A DNA stretch of 12,691 bases from Hyphomicrobiales bacterium (lineage in GTDB: Bacteria > Pseudomonadota > Alphaproteobacteria > Rhizobiales > NORP267). The position numbers and the translations under genes are program-made. Location of the stretch: positions 928-13,618 of the forward strand of contig JAESRU010000107.1 in assembly GCA_016764455.1 (NCBI GenBank), in the 5' to 3' direction. Below the pieces are notes generated by a model that saw only the letters and a list, made by a program, of their open reading frames with translations, was not told the origin of the DNA and did not search any database. Below, in pieces: positions 1 to 7,576 of this stretch (the first letter of the stretch is position 1; the number at the start of each line of letters is the position of its first letter).

Positions 1-1
1 C

Positions 2-529
2 TACACTTTTTTCTTCCGTGGAACACCGCTGCTGGTTCAACTCTACCTCATTTACTACGGGTCGGGTCAATTTCGCATAGAACTCGAGGCGATCGGTATA
101 TGGTGGTTTTTCCGTGATCCGTGGAACTGCGCAATCCTGACATTCACTTTATCAACCACCGCTTACGTCACCGAAATCATCCGGGGTGCGATCCTGGCAG
201 TGCCGACCGGCCAGCGCGAGGCCGCCAAAGCGTACGGCATGTCACCTTTTATGAGAACGCGCATGGTTATTCTTCCGCAAGCCTTTTCCTATGCGATTCC
301 GACATACATGAACGAGGTTGTATTTCAGTTGCAGGCCACGGCGCTGGTCTCGCTGATCACTATTCCTGACATTACCGGGGTAGCCACAGTCCTCGCAAAC
401 AGAACCTACAATCACTACGAGCTCTATCTGACTGCGGCAGTATTCTATCTCGTAGTCGTATATCTTCTTCTGCTAGGGTTGAAGCAAGTAGAGCGAAGAC
501 TGACGCGTCACATGACATTTCAAAGTTGA
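2..529 (+). CDS. Polar amino-acid ABC transporter permease, 3' part (HisM/OccM type)
   Basis: This is the C-terminal part of an inner-membrane permease of a polar amino-acid ABC importer; its 5' end lies outside the window. The open frame enters at base 2 and ends at TGA 527-529. Early residues read FFRGTPLLVQLYLIYYG, the conserved RGTPLLVQ stretch of the HisM/HisQ/OccM family. The EAA loop that contacts the ATPase follows, with EAAKAYGMS and, further on, ILPQA at the expected spacing. Several hydrophobic segments surround it, the last ending near VVVYLLLLGL before a short basic tail. Family knowledge: such permeases import arginine, lysine, histidine or opines. Its position just upstream of an arginine-catabolic cluster suggests arginine or a guanidino compound as substrate, which is inference. 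A gap of about 180 bp with its own promoter separates it from the next gene, so it is probably the end of a separate transport operon. Confidence 0.9.
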   Translation, partial: YTFFFRGTPLLVQLYLIYYGSGQFRIELEAIGIWWFFRDPWNCAILTFTLSTTAYVTEIIRGAILAVPTGQREAAKAYGMSPFMRTRMVILPQAFSYAIPTYMNEVVFQLQATALVSLITIPDITGVATVLANRTYNHYELYLTAAVFYLVVVYLLLLGLKQVERRLTRHMTFQS

Positions 530-648
530 TGAATGGTCATGGAGCGGTTAATTGATTGCGCGCTAAACATTCTGTTGTGATTTGTGTCCTTTGATACGGT
601 TATAGCAGACCGGGCTGTTCCAAATTTGTAGAGTACGGAAGTTTCTGA

Positions 649-676
649 TTGATTAATCCGAATTTCGGGTTATAAT
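649..676 (+). promoter_or_regulatory. Predicted sigma-70-type promoter of the catabolic operon
   Basis: A -35-like TTGATT at 649-654 is followed, after a 16-base spacer, by a perfect TATAAT at 671-676. Transcription would begin near 683, giving a leader of about 30 bases before the ATG at 712. It is the best promoter-like pair seen ahead of the catabolic genes. Prediction by consensus only. Confidence 0.55.
655..671. promoter_or_regulatory. Candidate operator: 17-bp near-palindrome in the promoter spacer
   Basis: CCGAATTTCGG at 658-668 is a perfect 5-bp inverted repeat around one central T. It extends outward by AA/TT pairs with one T-G mismatch per arm, giving AATCCGAATTTCGGGTT. It fills the space between the -35 and -10 elements, where a bound protein would block RNA polymerase. 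IclR-family proteins commonly bind short AT-centred palindromes, and an IclR gene ends this cluster at 10276-11022, so it is the natural candidate ligand. The link is inference. Confidence 0.4.
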
Positions 677-711
677 TCCGTTAAATAGGATAATTTCTTG
701 GATAATAGATA

Positions 712-1077
712 ATGACTACTTTGGAACTTTTGGAAAAGTTTGCTGCTGGCTGGAACGCGCACAATGTGGATGCGCTGCTTGAATGTATGACCGATGACGG
801 TATCTTCTATGGGTCAGCGGGGGCAGAGCCGAACGGTGCAACCTTCACAAGTACGGATGAGCTGCGGTCCTCCTATTCGGCTCTATGGGCTACTTTTCCA
901 GACGCAGCTTGGAATGACGTTCAGCATTTCATCAGTGGAGAACGCGCGGTGACCGAGTGGCGCTTCACAGGCACCAAGGCAGACGGCAGCAAAGTGAACG
1001 TGCGCGGCTGCGACGTTTTTCTCATCCGCGATGGCAAAATCGCCATCAAAGACACCTTTCGCAAGCAAGCGCTTTAG
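712..1077 (+). CDS. NTF2/SnoaL-like small protein
   Basis: A 121-residue protein of the size and pattern of the nuclear transport factor 2 / SnoaL-like fold. It has an N-terminal amphipathic helix (LLEKFAAGWNAHNVDALLECM), then the acidic DDGIFYGSAG turn, a middle FPDAAW segment, and late beta strands ending GCDVFLIRDGKIAIKDTFRK. The WNAHDxxAL start and the DxFxxRDGKI ending are typical of this superfamily. It is probably cytosolic, with no signal peptide. Members act as small hydrolases, isomerases or binding proteins, and this sequence does not show which. It is the first gene after the predicted promoter and lies 22 bp before the class III aminotransferase, so it is probably co-transcribed. 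The ribosome-binding site is weak (GGATAATAGAT upstream of the ATG). Confidence 0.8.
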   Translation: MTTLELLEKFAAGWNAHNVDALLECMTDDGIFYGSAGAEPNGATFTSTDELRSSYSALWATFPDAAWNDVQHFISGERAVTEWRFTGTKADGSKVNVRGCDVFLIRDGKIAIKDTFRKQAL

Positions 1078-1099
1078 GATCCAAGCTAGGGGCTACACC

Positions 1100-2404
1100 A
1101 TGAGCAAACTGATTTATACCGGCCTGAACGCAGGCAAAGGTACCTCTTTCAAAGTTGTTGGGGGTGACGGTGTTTACTTCCATTTTGAGGATGGTCGCAA
1201 GATACTGGATGCCAGCAACACAGGTGGACCACTTGGTCATCGTCACCCGGATATGGTTGAGGCTGTTCGCAAAGCTGCCGAAAACCCGGTGATTAACGAA
1301 GGTTGGTTTTGGCGCGAGCGTGAGCAAGCTGCTGAAGATGTGATCGATATTGCTTTCGCCGATGATAAAAACTGGGTTGGCGGTGTGCGATTTTTTCTGA
1401 GTGGTGGTGAAGCCAATGATCTGGCCATGTCGCTGGCGCAATCGCTGACCGCACGCACGGCACTTGCCACACGGGTTCGGGCCTTTCATGGAATGTCGGG
1501 AGTATCACAGCACCTGACAGTTCAGCCACAATGGCACGGTGGTCTTGCCGTCCAGAACGGTCAATCTCGCCCTGTGCCCTGTACGATCCCTATCCGCCAG
1601 ATACCAGAGCCTCTGGGGGCCAAATACGGCGTGATTGGTGACAATCGGCCCCTGTCAGAGCGACTTGAAGGTATCGAAGAAACCCTGTCAGATGCGGCCT
1701 CAATCATCATCGATTATACTCAGGGTGGCATGTATTATGATGCGGAATATCAGGACCGGGTGGCTAAAGCGGCGCGCAATGCAGGGTCACTGTGGATTGC
1801 CGATGAGGTAGTGACAGGTACAGGCCGCATTGGACGGATGTTTGCGTTTCAGGGCGGGGAATCTCGACCGGATATGGTCACGCTTGGTAAGGGTCTTGCG
1901 GGTGGGGCTTCGCCTGTTGGTGCGATCGCATTGTCGCAGGATATTGTCGACGAAATGAAGGACAAGAGCTGGCAGACCTATTCCACATTCAGAGGACATT
2001 CGCTGACAATGTCCTGTGTGCGAGCCTATCTGCGTGTTCTCAAGCGTGACAATTTGATTGACCGGGTTAAGTATCTGGAAGGTATTCTGGAACGCCGCCT
2101 GATTGAGATCGCCAAGAAACACCCAAGTGTTGCACGGGTTGATGGCAACGGTTTGCATTGGACTGTGGAACTTCATGGTCCGGACTGGCGCACCTGGGAA
2201 AATAATACCAGCGAGGCACCAATAGCGTCCAAAGTCTCTGCGCGCGCGCTGGAGGCTGGCGCTTTAATTGGCACCAGTGGCGAACAAATCTCTTTATTCC
2301 TGGCGCCCTCTTTCATCATCTCCGAGGCGGAGCTGGAAGGTATCCTGTCTGCTCTCGATTATGGTCTCGAGATTGCAGATGAAGAACATGCGAAAACCGC
2401 ATGA
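1100..2404 (+). CDS. Class III (omega-type) PLP-dependent aminotransferase
   Basis: A 434-residue fold-type I aminotransferase of the subgroup that includes GABA, ornithine and omega-amino-acid transaminases and glutamate-1-semialdehyde aminomutase. Visible motifs in order are GGPLGHRHPDMVEAV near residue 43, SGGEAND at 101-107 for cofactor phosphate binding, the RAFHG stretch at 127-131, IADEVVTGTGRIG with the PLP-pyridine Asp at 235, and TLGKGLAGG with the Schiff-base Lys at 264. The ATG at 1100 is chosen because AGGGG lies about 8 bases upstream and the protein then begins at the usual family position; the open frame runs further 5' into the previous gene. The stop overlaps an ATG at 2401. 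In this cluster a role in converting GABA (from 4-guanidinobutyrate) to succinate semialdehyde is plausible, but the substrate cannot be read from sequence. Confidence 0.88.
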   Translation: MSKLIYTGLNAGKGTSFKVVGGDGVYFHFEDGRKILDASNTGGPLGHRHPDMVEAVRKAAENPVINEGWFWREREQAAEDVIDIAFADDKNWVGGVRFFLSGGEANDLAMSLAQSLTARTALATRVRAFHGMSGVSQHLTVQPQWHGGLAVQNGQSRPVPCTIPIRQIPEPLGAKYGVIGDNRPLSERLEGIEETLSDAASIIIDYTQGGMYYDAEYQDRVAKAARNAGSLWIADEVVTGTGRIGRMFAFQGGESRPDMVTLGKGLAGGASPVGAIALSQDIVDEMKDKSWQTYSTFRGHSLTMSCVRAYLRVLKRDNLIDRVKYLEGILERRLIEIAKKHPSVARVDGNGLHWTVELHGPDWRTWENNTSEAPIASKVSARALEAGALIGTSGEQISLFLAPSFIISEAELEGILSALDYGLEIADEEHAKTA

Positions 2405-2466
2405 GTTTGTCGCAGACAATTGCAATAACAACCAGTGAATTCGAACAGGAAGAAAGACAGCTAAAA

Positions 2467-3696
2467 ATGACACAGTCGTTGAGGATCAATAAGGTCCGGC
2501 TTTGGTCTTCTTTGATGGAACATGCCAAAATCGGGGCGCGACCTGACGGTGGCATCAACCGCGAGGCGTTAACGGCTGAGGATGGTAAAGGGCGCGATCT
2601 ATTTGCTTCGTGGTGCCGCGATCTGGGGATGGTTATTGCCATTGATACCCTGGGCAATATGTTCGCAACCTACGCCGGAACGGATAACGATCTAAAACCG
2701 GTTGCCATGGGCAGTCATCTCGACACACAACCCTGTGGCGGTAAGTTTGATGGTATTCTAGGCGTTCTGTCCGGACTTGAAGTTGTGCGAACATTGCACG
2801 ATGCAGGTGTGCGTACAAAACGCCCGCTCACTGTAGTCAACTGGACCAGCGAAGAAGGCAGTCGTTTTGTGCCCTCAATGGCGGCTAGTGGCGTTTATAG
2901 TAATATCTTCACCATGGACGAAGCGCGCACCTGGAAAGACCGTGAAGGCATCGGATTTATCGAGGCCTTGCGTGAAATCGGGTACGAGGGTAGCGAACCC
3001 GTTGGGCAGCGCGAATTCGAAGCGTTTCTGGAAGTGCATATCGAACAGGGCCCGGTGCTGGAAAGCAAGGGTGCCCTGGTTGGTGTCGTGACCGGCGCGC
3101 AAGCGATGAGCTACAACACCGTTACCATCACAGGACGTGAATCCCATGCGGGTACCACACCTATGGACATGCGGCTCGATCCAGTTGCTGCGTTTACGCG
3201 CATCACCGCAGCTTGCTATGAAAAAGCCAACGCCACGCAAGACGCACGTTTTACAGTAGGTCTGATCGAAACCATCCCGGAATCTCACAGCACGATTCCC
3301 CACCAGGTGAGTTTCACGCTCGATCTGCGACATCCAAAAGCAGACGTTCTGGCTGACCTGATTGCCACCTATGAGATTGTTGCAGACAAAGAGCGCGCCC
3401 TTGGCTTTGATATCGAACGCAATGAGTTTGGTGCCTCGCCAGAATTGACCTTTGATGAAAACTGCATTAACGCGATCCGCGAAGCGGTTGAGGCTTGCGG
3501 ATACAGTTCGATGGACCTGGTTAGCGGGGCGGGGCATGATGCGGTCTATATTACCCATGTGTGCCCGACAGCGATGATTTTTACGCCTTGCAAAGATGGG
3601 ATCAGCCACAACCCGGCTGAATCCATTACGCCTGAAGAGGCCGAGGCTAGCGCCAACGTCTTGTTGCTAGCTGCAACGGAATTGGCAAATGCATGA
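2467..3696 (+). CDS. M20-family Zn-dependent amidohydrolase (N-carbamoyl-L-amino-acid hydrolase / allantoate amidohydrolase type)
   Basis: A 409-residue M20/M28-clan metallohydrolase of the hydantoinase/carbamoylase group. Metal-site motifs are visible: GSHLDTQP (His84, Asp86), GGKFDGILG (Asp95), NWTSEEGSRF (Glu129/Glu130), EVHIEQGPVLE (His191), and the late ISHNPAE histidine. AGTTPMDMRLD near residue 229 and SGAGHDAVY belong to the dimerisation lid and the substrate site of this family. The enzymes hydrolyse N-carbamoyl amino acids, ureido acids or allantoate. An in-frame ATG at 2401 overlaps the previous stop (ATGA) and would add 22 residues. I prefer 2467 because family proteins begin at this point and a purine-rich AGGAAGAAAG run lies upstream, but coupling through 2401 is possible. 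The carbamoyl substrate is unknown; an N-carbamoyl or amidino derivative linked to arginine breakdown is a guess. Confidence 0.88.
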   Translation: MTQSLRINKVRLWSSLMEHAKIGARPDGGINREALTAEDGKGRDLFASWCRDLGMVIAIDTLGNMFATYAGTDNDLKPVAMGSHLDTQPCGGKFDGILGVLSGLEVVRTLHDAGVRTKRPLTVVNWTSEEGSRFVPSMAASGVYSNIFTMDEARTWKDREGIGFIEALREIGYEGSEPVGQREFEAFLEVHIEQGPVLESKGALVGVVTGAQAMSYNTVTITGRESHAGTTPMDMRLDPVAAFTRITAACYEKANATQDARFTVGLIETIPESHSTIPHQVSFTLDLRHPKADVLADLIATYEIVADKERALGFDIERNEFGASPELTFDENCINAIREAVEACGYSSMDLVSGAGHDAVYITHVCPTAMIFTPCKDGISHNPAESITPEEAEASANVLLLAATELANA

Positions 3697-3709
3697 TTGC
3701 TTTTATGAT
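3682..3709 (+). promoter_or_regulatory. Possible internal promoter before the ureohydrolase
   Basis: TTGGCA at 3682-3687 and TATGAT at 3704-3709 are separated by 16 bases and each matches the sigma-70 consensus at five of six positions. The pair spans the end of the M20 gene and opens the only sizeable gap in the cluster (3697-3797, 101 bp). It could let the arginine-transaminase genes be expressed apart from the upstream three. Consensus match only. Confidence 0.3.
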
Positions 3710-3797
3710 TGTAAATACAGCCTCGCCAGAAACGGAAATTGAAACAAAATATCTCTGCTTAGAAGGCATCAGATGAAAACCAACGAAGGAAAATACC

Positions 3798-4751
3798 ATG
3801 GTAAACCCAAAATACGAACCCGTTGATGCAACTAAAGTTGCGCGGTTTTCTGATATCGCGACATTCCTGCGCACCCAAAGGGTTGAAATGAATGAAGACA
3901 TCGATATCGGCCTGGTAGGTGTTCCCTTTGACATCGGCCTGAATTATCGTGGCGGTCCGCGAGAGGCACCGTCTGCAGTGCGCCAGGCCAGCCGCATCAT
4001 TCGCAATGTGCATCCGACTTCGGGTACCCAACCCTATAAGATGTGCAATATCGCTGATTTGGGCGATGCACCCGTTAACCCGCTGAATAAAGACGAGAGC
4101 ATAGAAACGATCGAAAAGTTCTTTGCTGACTTGACCGCGATGAACATCCGCCCGATCGCTATTGGCGGAGATCATACCATCCCTACCCCGATTATTCGAG
4201 CGCTGGCTCGCGAAAAGCCGGTAGGTATTCTGCAAATCGACAGCCACGCTGATACGCTCGACGAGTTGTGCGGTTCCAAAGTAAACCATGCAACCTTTAT
4301 GCGGCGCACATTGGAAGAAGGTCTGATCGACCCCAAACGTGTTGTGCAATTGGGCCTGCGCGGGACCCGTTTCAGTCCGGACGATATTGCCTTTGGATAT
4401 GAGGCCGGTTTCACGATCATCACCTTTGACGAATACGAAGAAATGGGCCGCGCCGCTGCGATTGATAAAATCCAATCAGTCCTGGGTACCGGGCGCACCT
4501 ATATGACCATAGATATCGACGGCCTTGATCCCGCATTCTGCCCTGGCACACCTGTGCCTGAAATTGGAGGTATCACCCCGCGCGACTGTCAGGTAATCAT
4601 TCGCGCTTTGCAAGGCGTTGATCTGGTTGGTGCGGACATCTCAGAGGTTGCACCTTGTTATGATCCCACAGGAATCACTTCGATCACTGCTGCAAACCTG
4701 ATGTTTGAATTGCTTTGTGTCATCTGCGACGCGATCGCGAAAGGGAAATAA
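3798..4751 (+). CDS. Ureohydrolase (agmatinase/guanidinobutyrase family), probable 4-guanidinobutyrase
   Basis: A 317-residue cytosolic binuclear-manganese hydrolase of the arginase/agmatinase superfamily, which splits a guanidino group to release urea. All metal-ligand motifs are present: GGDHTIP (His126), IDSHADTLD (Asp148, His150, Asp152) and TIDIDGLDP (Asp239, Asp241), followed by PGTPVPEIGG and the ISEVAPCYD ending. DSHAD in place of the common DAHxD keeps all ligands. AAGGA at 3786-3790 is well placed for the ATG at 3798. The family includes agmatinase, 4-guanidinobutyrase (GbuA) and 3-guanidinopropionase. The next two genes, 4 bp downstream and beyond, make 4-guanidinobutyraldehyde, so 4-guanidinobutyrate hydrolysis to GABA and urea is the best guess. 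Superfamily membership is certain; substrate is inferred from neighbours. Confidence 0.9.
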   Translation: MVNPKYEPVDATKVARFSDIATFLRTQRVEMNEDIDIGLVGVPFDIGLNYRGGPREAPSAVRQASRIIRNVHPTSGTQPYKMCNIADLGDAPVNPLNKDESIETIEKFFADLTAMNIRPIAIGGDHTIPTPIIRALAREKPVGILQIDSHADTLDELCGSKVNHATFMRRTLEEGLIDPKRVVQLGLRGTRFSPDDIAFGYEAGFTIITFDEYEEMGRAAAIDKIQSVLGTGRTYMTIDIDGLDPAFCPGTPVPEIGGITPRDCQVIIRALQGVDLVGADISEVAPCYDPTGITSITAANLMFELLCVICDAIAKGK

Positions 4752-4755
4752 TATA

Positions 4756-5934
4756 ATGAGCGGTCTCTCGTCTTTGATCAACCGTATCTCCGGGCCAGCC
4801 GCAGAAGCCTGGGCAGTGGGCGACGATGCTTTTGAGCGCATGCGAAACGGGCAGGATATCATTCACCTTGGCGTTGGAGACCCGGATTTGGACACTCCGC
4901 CAAATATCAGGGCGGCCCTGGTTGAGGCCCTGGAGGCAGGCAAGACACATTATGCCCCTCTGGCAGGTGAACCCGCACTTAGAGATGAGATAGCTGCTCA
5001 TGGCCGCTCCCTTTATGGCGGTGGTATCGCTTCCTCGCAGGTAGCAGTGCTTTCCGGTGCTCAGGGCGCCCTGTTTTCAGTGTTTCTAAGCATTGCTGGA
5101 AACGGCGATGAAGTGATTGTACTGGAGCCATCTTATGCCACCTATCCCGCCGTGGTTCAGGCGGGCGGAGCAAAGATGGTCCCGGTCGTGTTGGATAAAG
5201 ATGAAGGCTATCAACTTGATCTTGTTAAGATTGAAGCGGCAATGACCGACAAGACTGTTGCTATTCTGGTGAATTCGCCCGGCAATCCATCGGGTGCGGT
5301 TTTTATGCAGAAAGACCTGAATGCTCTGGCAAGCCTTTGCCAGAAACGTGGCATCTGGCTGGTCTCGGACGAGGTCTATTGGTCGCTTTGCTATGATGGG
5401 GATCACACTTCTGCTTATCGTCAGATTGAAACCCGCGATAGCATGATTGTCGTCAATAGCCTGTCGAAATCCCATGCGATGACAGGTTGGCGGATTGGAT
5501 GGGTGATTGCTCCCGAAGCAATCATTGACGCCTTGGTAAATCTGACTCAGCCGCAATATTTTGGCATCAATCAGTTCGTTCAGGAAGCAGCAGTCACTGC
5601 ATTGAAAGACCAAACATCACCGCAAGAAATATTTGAGATTTTCAAGGCGCGCCGCGATGCGTTTGCATCAGCCCTGAAAAAGACCAATGTGCTAAGCTTT
5701 TCTGCACCTCAGGGTGGGATGTTCCTGTTGATTGACGTCACACAAACGGGCCGTGAGGGCAAAGCTTTTGCAGAACAGCTACTCGACGCTGAAAATGTGG
5801 CCGTAGTACCGGGCTTTGGCTTTGGCACATCGATGAAAAATACGGTTCGCGTCGGGTTCTTGTCTGATGTTCCTGTTTTGGAAGAGGCCGCAAAACGCAT
5901 CATTCGATTTGCCGAAGGATTGACTAATGACTGA
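4756..5934 (+). CDS. aruH: Class I/II aminotransferase, probable arginine:pyruvate transaminase (AruH-like)
   Basis: A 392-residue fold-type I PLP aminotransferase. Seen in order: LGVGDPDLDTPP at 38-49, THYAPLAGEPALR near 64, NSPGNPSG at 173-180 (cofactor Asn177), SDEVYWSL (Asp205, Tyr208), NSLSKSHAMTGWRIGW with the PLP lysine at 238, and a C-terminal RVGFL carrying the carboxylate-binding Arg. From memory of the family, the SLSKSHAMTGWR run, the THYA segment and the length closely resemble Pseudomonas AruH, which transfers the alpha-amino group of arginine to pyruvate to give 2-ketoarginine. AAGGG at 4741-4745 supports the ATG at 4756, and only 4 bp separate it from the ureohydrolase. It overlaps the AruI-like gene by 8 bp, so the two are translationally coupled. 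An aspartate or aromatic aminotransferase is possible, but the AruI neighbour argues against it. Confidence 0.85.
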   Translation: MSGLSSLINRISGPAAEAWAVGDDAFERMRNGQDIIHLGVGDPDLDTPPNIRAALVEALEAGKTHYAPLAGEPALRDEIAAHGRSLYGGGIASSQVAVLSGAQGALFSVFLSIAGNGDEVIVLEPSYATYPAVVQAGGAKMVPVVLDKDEGYQLDLVKIEAAMTDKTVAILVNSPGNPSGAVFMQKDLNALASLCQKRGIWLVSDEVYWSLCYDGDHTSAYRQIETRDSMIVVNSLSKSHAMTGWRIGWVIAPEAIIDALVNLTQPQYFGINQFVQEAAVTALKDQTSPQEIFEIFKARRDAFASALKKTNVLSFSAPQGGMFLLIDVTQTGREGKAFAEQLLDAENVAVVPGFGFGTSMKNTVRVGFLSDVPVLEEAAKRIIRFAEGLTND

Positions 5935-7576
5935 ACGAAGCTGTGGAGAGCAAATCCCCTATCTTCTGAAGAGCTATGGCGTTGACACGGTATTCGGGAT
6001 GCCCGGGGTCCATTCGTTGGAGTTTTACCGTTCTTTGGAAGAGGCCGGCGTGCGCCATGTCGGGGTGCGCCACGAGCAGGGCGCTGGCTTTATGGCGGAT
6101 GGGTTTGCCCGTGCCTGCCGCCAACCCGGTGTCGCAATGGTTATTTCCGGCCCCGGGGTGACCAATGCCAGCACCGCAATCGGACAAGCCTATTCCGATA
6201 GTGTGCCCGTATTGCTGCTGACAGCTGCTATTGCGACTGATGTTCAGGGCATGGGGCGCGGGATGCTGCATGAAATTACAGATCAGCGCGCACTGACAGC
6301 CCCAATCACCAGCCTGAGCGCGATGGCTTATACGGCCGAACAGGTTCCCCAACATCTGGCCCGTGCGTTTGCAAAATTTGGTGCTGAACGCCCCCGCCCG
6401 GTGCATTTGTCCGTGCCTCTGGACGTTTTAGAGGAGCCAATTGTCAATGGCGCGGCAGTAAAATCACTGCCGAAAGCGTCAGGCGCGGACCCCGCAATTG
6501 TCGCTGATATTGCATCCCTGTTGATGGCAGCGCAACGTCCGGTGATCCTTGCCGGTGGTGGCGCTGTCGCAGCTAGCGCTGCTTTGCAGAGTCTCGTTGA
6601 ATTATCTGGTGCATTATTTGTCAGCACCGTGGCGGGCAAGGGTATTCTGCCGGAAAGCCACTCGCAGTCTGTTGGGTCAACACTGCAGCGCCTGCCCACC
6701 TGTGAATATATTGCCAAAGCGGACCTTGTGATCGCATTTGGCACTGAAATCAGCGAATCTGACCTTTACGTGACAGCGGATGTAGAAGCCGCAGGCGATG
6801 TTGACCCCGCCCTGTTGGAACCAAAACTGGCGATGACTGGTAAGTTCGTGCGCATCGACATTGATCCTGACGTATTAGTACGTGACTACGATCCGGAGGT
6901 CACACTGCTGGCCGATGCACGCCTGACGGCCGAGGCTTTGTTGGCAGCGATTGGTGACCACAAGAAAGATGCTTTTGGAATTCGAACCCAGGTTGCTGAC
7001 ATCTCAGCGCGAAATCTGGCGACATTGTCATCGCTGGAACGCGCCCATAACGCTGTATTGAACGCAGTGCGCGCAGGTCTGCCAGATGATGCGCTGGTGT
7101 ATGCGGATATGACGCAGATTGGATATACGGGGTGTGTAACTTTCCCGGTGGAACATCCAGCATGTTGGCATTTCCCCATGGGTTTTGGCACATTGGGGTA
7201 TGCTCTGCCAGCCGCAATTGGAGGACAAATCGCTTGCCCGGACCGTGCGACTGCCGTCATTGTCGGGGACGGTGGGTTCCAGTTCACTTTACCAGAGCTT
7301 GCTACCGCAGTCGAACAACGCCTGCCGCTGGCGATCATCCTGTGGGATAATGATGCGCTTGGTGAGATCGCTGATTTCATGAAAGCGCGGCAGATCCCTC
7401 AAATCGATGTGTACCCCGAAAACCCGGATTTTGAAGATTTGGCCCGGGCCTATCACTGTAACTATGCCCGCGTCACGACCCCCGAGGCTGTAACCCAGGC
7501 CGTACAAAATGCCCTGAGCCAGAATGGCCCAACCTTGATCCACGTTCATCAAAATGAAAACTGGGGCAATGCCTGA
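5927..7576 (+). CDS. aruI: ThDP-dependent decarboxylase, probable 2-ketoarginine decarboxylase (AruI-like)
   Basis: A 549-residue three-domain thiamine-diphosphate enzyme of the acetolactate synthase/2-oxoacid decarboxylase superfamily. The N-terminal PYR domain begins GVDTVFGMPGVHSLEFYRSL and carries the catalytic Glu50 in VRHEQGAGFMADGFAR, a stretch much like AruI as I recall it. A central domain follows (about 185-345). The C-terminal PP domain has MGFGTLGYALPAAIG and the cofactor motif GDGG at 447-450 with its distal Asn at 475 (WDND). Predicted reaction: 5-guanidino-2-oxopentanoate to 4-guanidinobutyraldehyde plus CO2, as in the Pseudomonas arginine transaminase pathway. It starts inside the 3' end of the aminotransferase gene and its own end overlaps the FAD oxidase gene. 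A generic acetolactate-synthase-like label would be the fallback, but pairing with AruH and a guanidino hydrolase makes the specific call likely. Confidence 0.85.
   Translation: MTERSCGEQIPYLLKSYGVDTVFGMPGVHSLEFYRSLEEAGVRHVGVRHEQGAGFMADGFARACRQPGVAMVISGPGVTNASTAIGQAYSDSVPVLLLTAAIATDVQGMGRGMLHEITDQRALTAPITSLSAMAYTAEQVPQHLARAFAKFGAERPRPVHLSVPLDVLEEPIVNGAAVKSLPKASGADPAIVADIASLLMAAQRPVILAGGGAVAASAALQSLVELSGALFVSTVAGKGILPESHSQSVGSTLQRLPTCEYIAKADLVIAFGTEISESDLYVTADVEAAGDVDPALLEPKLAMTGKFVRIDIDPDVLVRDYDPEVTLLADARLTAEALLAAIGDHKKDAFGIRTQVADISARNLATLSSLERAHNAVLNAVRAGLPDDALVYADMTQIGYTGCVTFPVEHPACWHFPMGFGTLGYALPAAIGGQIACPDRATAVIVGDGGFQFTLPELATAVEQRLPLAIILWDNDALGEIADFMKARQIPQIDVYPENPDFEDLARAYHCNYARVTTPEAVTQAVQNALSQNGPTLIHVHQNENWGNA

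Larger units (their letters stand above)
530..711. other. Intergenic region with promoter, between transporter and catabolic operon
   Basis: This 182-bp AT-rich stretch carries no convincing ORF. Its right half holds a sigma-70-like promoter and a palindrome, described separately. I see no clear rho-independent terminator after the permease stop. Confidence 0.6.

Noticed and set aside
2875..3609. 244-codon open frame on the - strand
   Set aside because: It lies wholly antisense to the M20 amidohydrolase, whose motifs are unmistakable; the antisense product shows no family pattern, so it is a codon-bias shadow.
3759..4475. 238-codon open frame on the - strand
   Set aside because: Antisense to the ureohydrolase with all its metal motifs; no ribosome-binding site or family features.
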